Source of the DNA: Ga0074139 sp964515195
GTDB taxonomy: Bacteria; Bdellovibrionota; Bdellovibrionia; Bdellovibrionales; Bdellovibrionaceae
Length of the DNA: 64,000 nucleotides
Assembly (NCBI GenBank): GCA_964515195.1
Contig: CAZETK010000002.1
Span: 1-64,000, forward strand
Direction: 5' to 3'
Shown here: positions 60,597 to 64,000 of the stretch, in pieces
How the letters are laid out: every line of letters begins with the position of its first letter
How positions within the stretch are numbered: the stretch's first letter is position 1
The notes under the pieces: model-generated
The model's database searches: none
The model's input: only the letters and a program-made list of their open reading frames with translations
Told to the model about the DNA's origin: nothing
Position numbers and translations under genes: made by a program

Positions 60597-61841
60597 ATGG
60601 ATGTTCAGAAGTTCGTTGTTACTGTTTTACTATCAAGTTTTCTTGGGGCTTGTTCTTCCCCTAAATCAAAAACTGATGAGATTACATCCAGCTTTGATTC
60701 TGCCAAGTGCAGAACCTCCCACGCACTAGAAACCGAGTTTATCGTTCATTGGGAAGACGGACGATTCTCAGTAGAAACCGCTGACAATCCTGAGAGTTTT
60801 CGTGAAAAGTTTGTCCGGCCCCGTGAAGCCGATATCCGCTCTGTTCAAATTAACCAAAAGGTTTTTCAGCTGGGTGTAAGGTCTCACCAATCAGTTTCTC
60901 CAAAGGAGTTTAGTTTTCCCGGTGATCAGTGGGGCCAGCAGCGTATTGAGGCCGCACAACTTTGGGCGCAAGGTTTTCGTGGGCAAGGTATCAAAGTGGG
61001 CATAATAGACTCTCAAGTAGACGTAAGCCATTCACAACTACGGCAACGGGTGGCCGTTAACTCTGGTGAAATTCCGGGTAATAACGTGGATGATGATAAT
61101 AACGGAGTGGTGGATGATTATTGGGGGGCTGAGTTTTTCTCTCCTGGGGCTCGCGCGGGCGCCAATGAACATGGAACTCATGTTGCGGGTATAGTTGCAG
61201 CTGATGGGCTTAATGGGCCGATGACAGGCGTCGCCCCGGAGGCTCAGATTATCCCTTCAGCTTTTTTGGATAATTCCGGTAGCGGCACCCTGGGAGACGC
61301 CATTTTGGCTATGCAGTATGCTATAAGCCGTGGCGCCCACATTCTCAATGCCAGTTGGGGCGGCGCCGGTTGCTCAGATTCTTTGGCTAAGGCTTTCTCG
61401 GAGTTCAGTCAGAGGGGCGTACTTCTTGTTGTCGCCGCTGGTAATTACGGGGTGGATATTGATTATACCCCCTTCTATCCTGCGGCCTTCGCGCTACCCA
61501 CACAAATTACAGTGGGCGCCAGTAACTATTCAGATGTGATGCCGACATGGTCTAACAATGGCTTTAAACTAGTTCAGCTGACAGCGCCCGGAGAAAGTAT
61601 TCTTAGCACGGGACTTCATAATTCCTACCTGACCATGGATGGCACCAGCATGGCCGCCCCTTTTGTCGCGGGAGCCGCTGCGGCCCTTTGGAGCGCCCAT
61701 CCTTCCGCGAGTGCGACTCAAATTAAACAGGCCATTCTTCGAGGAGTGGATGTCGTCACCGGCAAACAATCAAAGACCTTGACTCAAGGCCGACTTAACC
61801 TCGTCAAATCTCTTGCAGAGCTACGGCGCGTAGCGCAGTAA
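60597..61841 (+). CDS. Subtilisin-like serine protease, lipoprotein
   Basis: This 414-aa protease has a lipoprotein signal ending SSFLGAC (Cys at about 19), so it is anchored to the membrane. The S8 catalytic triad is Asp in VGIIDSQVDVSH, His in NEHGTHVAGIVA and Ser in MDGTSMAAPFVAGAA. The oxyanion Asn lies in VVAAGNYG. A propeptide-like segment (about 25-105) precedes the catalytic domain. CAGGAG precedes ATG 60597. A role in degrading prey or envelope protein is plausible but not shown. Confidence 0.93.
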   Translation: MDVQKFVVTVLLSSFLGACSSPKSKTDEITSSFDSAKCRTSHALETEFIVHWEDGRFSVETADNPESFREKFVRPREADIRSVQINQKVFQLGVRSHQSVSPKEFSFPGDQWGQQRIEAAQLWAQGFRGQGIKVGIIDSQVDVSHSQLRQRVAVNSGEIPGNNVDDDNNGVVDDYWGAEFFSPGARAGANEHGTHVAGIVAADGLNGPMTGVAPEAQIIPSAFLDNSGSGTLGDAILAMQYAISRGAHILNASWGGAGCSDSLAKAFSEFSQRGVLLVVAAGNYGVDIDYTPFYPAAFALPTQITVGASNYSDVMPTWSNNGFKLVQLTAPGESILSTGLHNSYLTMDGTSMAAPFVAGAAAALWSAHPSASATQIKQAILRGVDVVTGKQSKTLTQGRLNLVKSLAELRRVAQ

Positions 61842-61913
61842 TTCCCTTCGATTATGCGCCGCCTCATGTGCTAGCTTTCCTCTTTGTGTTCGAATTTCTC
61901 GAAGAGGACAAGT

Positions 61914-63203
61914 ATGCGAATTTATATTGAGGATCTGAAGAATCATGTCGGCGAAAAAGTAGAGCTCAAAGGTTGGGCTTACCAATCGCGGTCGTCGGGC
62001 AAAGTCAAATTTCTTGAACTGCGCGACGGAACAGGAATTGTCTCCTGCGTTTTCTTCAAGGGTGAGTGTGCCGAGGAAGCCCTACAAAACTTTGATCAAA
62101 TCACACAAGAGACGTCTTTGAAGTTAACAGGGACTGTCCGCAAACACCCTAAACATGAAAATGTGTTTGAAATTGGCGCCATGGATTTCGAAATCGTCGG
62201 GAAGAGTGAAAACTATCCCATTTCGCCCAAAGATCATGGCACCGACTTTCTTATGGAAAACCGCCATCTTTGGATTCGCTCTAAAAGACAGCATGCCGTT
62301 CTAAGGGTCCGCCATGAGATCATTATGGCCATCCGGGATTTTTTTGATGGCCGCGGCTTCACGCTTACAGACGCCCCTATTTTCACCCCCAGTGCCTGTG
62401 AAGGAACAACGAACCTCTTTGAAACCAAATACTTTGACGAGAAAATGTATTTGTCACAATCGGGCCAGTTGTACATGGAGGCCACCAGCAAGGCTCTTGG
62501 TAAAGTCTATTGTTTCGGCCCCACCTTTCGGGCTGAAAAATCTAAAACACGCCGTCACCTCATTGAATTCTGGATGGTTGAGCCTGAAGTGGCTTTCAAC
62601 GACATGTATGACAACATGGAACTCGCAGAGCAGTTTGTAGAATACATTGTGCAACGAGTGCTTAAAAATCGGCCCGAAGAAATGCGCGCACTAGAGCGAG
62701 ACATTAGCAAACTTCAATCTGTGGTGGCACCTTTCCCCCGTTTGCACTATCGTGAAGCCGCAGAAATAATTTTAAAAGAAAATCCAAACTTTGTTATGGG
62801 TGATGACTTCGGGGCGCCCGATGAAACTATTATTTCATCGAAGTTCGACAGGCCGGTTTTTGTTCACCATTATCCAGCCGCCATCAAAGCTTTTTATATG
62901 AAGGAGGACCCTAAGGAGCCGGGGTACGCAATGGGTTGCGACCTGTTGGCCACGGAAGGGTACGGAGAAATTATCGGTGGCGGCCAACGTGAAGAAAGTG
63001 TTGAAAAGCTGATTAATCGGATTAAAGAACACAACTTGGATCAAAAAGATTTTGAATGGTATTTAGATCTGCGCCGCTATGGCGGGGTCCCCAGTTCGGG
63101 ATTTGGGTTAGGTCTCGAGAGGGCGGTGGCGTGGATCTGCGGCTTGCCGCACGTGCGTGAAACCATACCTTTCCCTCGTTTGTACGGACGAGCTTACCCT
63201 TAA
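61914..63203 (+). CDS. asnS: Asparaginyl-tRNA synthetase
   Basis: This 429-aa class IIb synthetase has an N-terminal OB-fold anticodon domain (GWAYQSRSSGKVKFLELRDG). The catalytic core has motif 2 (CFGPTFRAEKSKTRRHLIEF) and motif 3 in GFGLGLERAVAWICGLPHVR, ending ETIPFPR. That ending separates AsnRS from AspRS. ATG 61914 has GAGG about eight bases upstream; an earlier start adds 10 residues. Having AsnRS implies direct Asn-tRNA charging. Confidence 0.95.
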   Translation: MRIYIEDLKNHVGEKVELKGWAYQSRSSGKVKFLELRDGTGIVSCVFFKGECAEEALQNFDQITQETSLKLTGTVRKHPKHENVFEIGAMDFEIVGKSENYPISPKDHGTDFLMENRHLWIRSKRQHAVLRVRHEIIMAIRDFFDGRGFTLTDAPIFTPSACEGTTNLFETKYFDEKMYLSQSGQLYMEATSKALGKVYCFGPTFRAEKSKTRRHLIEFWMVEPEVAFNDMYDNMELAEQFVEYIVQRVLKNRPEEMRALERDISKLQSVVAPFPRLHYREAAEIILKENPNFVMGDDFGAPDETIISSKFDRPVFVHHYPAAIKAFYMKEDPKEPGYAMGCDLLATEGYGEIIGGGQREESVEKLINRIKEHNLDQKDFEWYLDLRRYGGVPSSGFGLGLERAVAWICGLPHVRETIPFPRLYGRAYP

Positions 63204-63232
63204 TTTTTATATAGAAAATAGGAGTTATTTAC

Positions 63233-64000
63233 ATGATGACGGAGAAAATGCGCTCTCTACTTCACGACCTTGAAAAGCGAAATCAACAAGCTGTTAATGG
63301 CGGAGGTAGTGATCGCATAGCCAAGCATAAAAAGGGTAATCGTCTAACCGCACGCGAAAGACTGGATATCCTTTTAGATCCGGGAAGCTTTGTGGAAACC
63401 GATCGTTTGGTGACCCATCGGTGCACGAACTACGGAATGGACAAAGTGAAGATTCCAGGCGACGGTGTGATAACAGGTTATGGCCGCGTTAATGGTAAAC
63501 TTGTTTATGTGTCAAGCCAGGACTTCACAGTGTCGGGCGGGTCTATGAGCCGGACACAAGCTAACAAGATCTGCAAAGTCATGGACTTGGCTATGAAAAA
63601 CGGCGCCCCCTTTATTTCATTGAACGACTCTGGTGGCGCCAGAATTCAGGAGGGCATTGAGTCTTTAGGCGGCTATGCCGATATCTTCACGCGAAATACC
63701 ATGGCCTCTGGAGTTATACCGCAAATCACAGCCATTATGGGTCCCTGCGCGGGGGGAGCAGTTTACTCTCCTTCCATTACTGATTTTATTTTCATGGTGA
63801 AAAACTCCAGCTATATGTTTGTGACGGGACCGGAGGTCATAAAAGCCGTTACACACGAAGATGTGACAAAAGAAGATTTGGGGGGCGCAACCGCCCATTC
63901 TCAAAAGTCAGGGGTGGCGCATTTCGCGACAGAGGATGATAAACACTGTTTGCTTTTAATTCGTGAACTCTTAAGCTTTTTACCGGCTAACAACCTGGAT
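63233..64000 (+). CDS. Acyl-CoA carboxylase beta subunit (propionyl/methylcrotonyl-CoA type), 3' cut by window
   Basis: The frame is open for 256 codons to the window end. It encodes the carboxyltransferase N-terminal half: RLTARERLDILLDPGSF, VSSQDFTVSGGSMS, SLNDSGGARIQEGIESLGGY and IMGPCAGGAVYSPSITDF. This is the propionyl-CoA carboxylase beta pattern, but related acyl-CoA carboxylases share it. AGGAG precedes the ATG pair at 63233/63236. It starts 29 nt after asnS. Confidence 0.92.
   Translation, partial: MMTEKMRSLLHDLEKRNQQAVNGGGSDRIAKHKKGNRLTARERLDILLDPGSFVETDRLVTHRCTNYGMDKVKIPGDGVITGYGRVNGKLVYVSSQDFTVSGGSMSRTQANKICKVMDLAMKNGAPFISLNDSGGARIQEGIESLGGYADIFTRNTMASGVIPQITAIMGPCAGGAVYSPSITDFIFMVKNSSYMFVTGPEVIKAVTHEDVTKEDLGGATAHSQKSGVAHFATEDDKHCLLLIRELLSFLPANNLD

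Overview
The window looks like a chromosomal segment of a predatory-type bacterium of the Bdellovibrionota (Bdellovibrio or a close relative). This is inferred from gene content, from lipoproteins with a Phe-Gln-Asn-Cys export signal, from lysine/alanine-rich tails and from moderate GC content. No rRNA, 16S or marker-gene comparison is possible here. The segment is almost entirely dense core genome, with one degraded accessory patch at the left end.

Layout. Positions 1-1900 hold debris: an unrecognised ORF, the 3' end of an IS91-type transposase, a lipoprotein gene broken by two homopolymer frameshifts, and a fragmentary small ORF. Positions 1980-6700 carry envelope genes: a secreted C26-type amidohydrolase, a TonB-like protein, a 42-codon basic protein, an outer-membrane barrel and a lipoprotein. 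Positions 6780-12450 carry galU, an exported protein, priA, a CFI-box protein and a flavoprotein-like oxidoreductase. Positions 13218-23641 are one long run of translation and envelope genes: rpsB, tsf, pyrH, frr, uppS, cdsA, rseP, tsaB, a MinD-like ATPase, a J-like/HTH protein, rluD and a YfiH-family gene. A tRNA-Phe, a two-gene reverse transsulfuration unit and an orphan pair of type II secretion F-domain-like proteins follow on the minus strand. A 31-residue Lys/Ala/Thr repeat protein with its own terminator sits at 27903.

Positions 28084-32431 (minus) form a six-gene Mla/MCE lipid-transport operon with two ATPases, two permeases, one MCE protein and a putative barrel. Facing it are mdh, sucC and sucD, then ndk, a TrmA/RlmD-type methyltransferase, a PilF-like TPR lipoprotein, a RodZ-like protein, a GT39 transferase and an exported PHP-like protein. 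The stretch 41892-50200 holds a ferredoxin, a DnaQ-like exonuclease, NAD synthetase, a prepilin-like protein, TPR genes, rimO, lolA and comF. Positions 50305-55452 (minus) read rng, rplU, rpmA, obgE, a nadD-rsfS fusion and rlmH. Rightward, pilT is coupled to deoC, deoA and a purine nucleoside phosphorylase. A subtilase lipoprotein, asnS and the start of an acyl-CoA carboxylase beta subunit end the window.

The genes work mainly in ribosome production and quality control, envelope lipid and lipoprotein handling, twitching motility, the TCA cycle and nucleoside salvage. I found no complete new defence system, CRISPR array, prophage or intact insertion sequence. The most unusual items are the NadD-RsfS fusion, the doubled Mla inner-membrane machinery with an Asp-for-Glu Walker B, a three-PDZ RseP, a J-like/HTH plus MinD-like pair, a Flp-type prepilin motif on a long two-membrane-segment protein, and several tiny Lys/Ala-rich proteins or tails.
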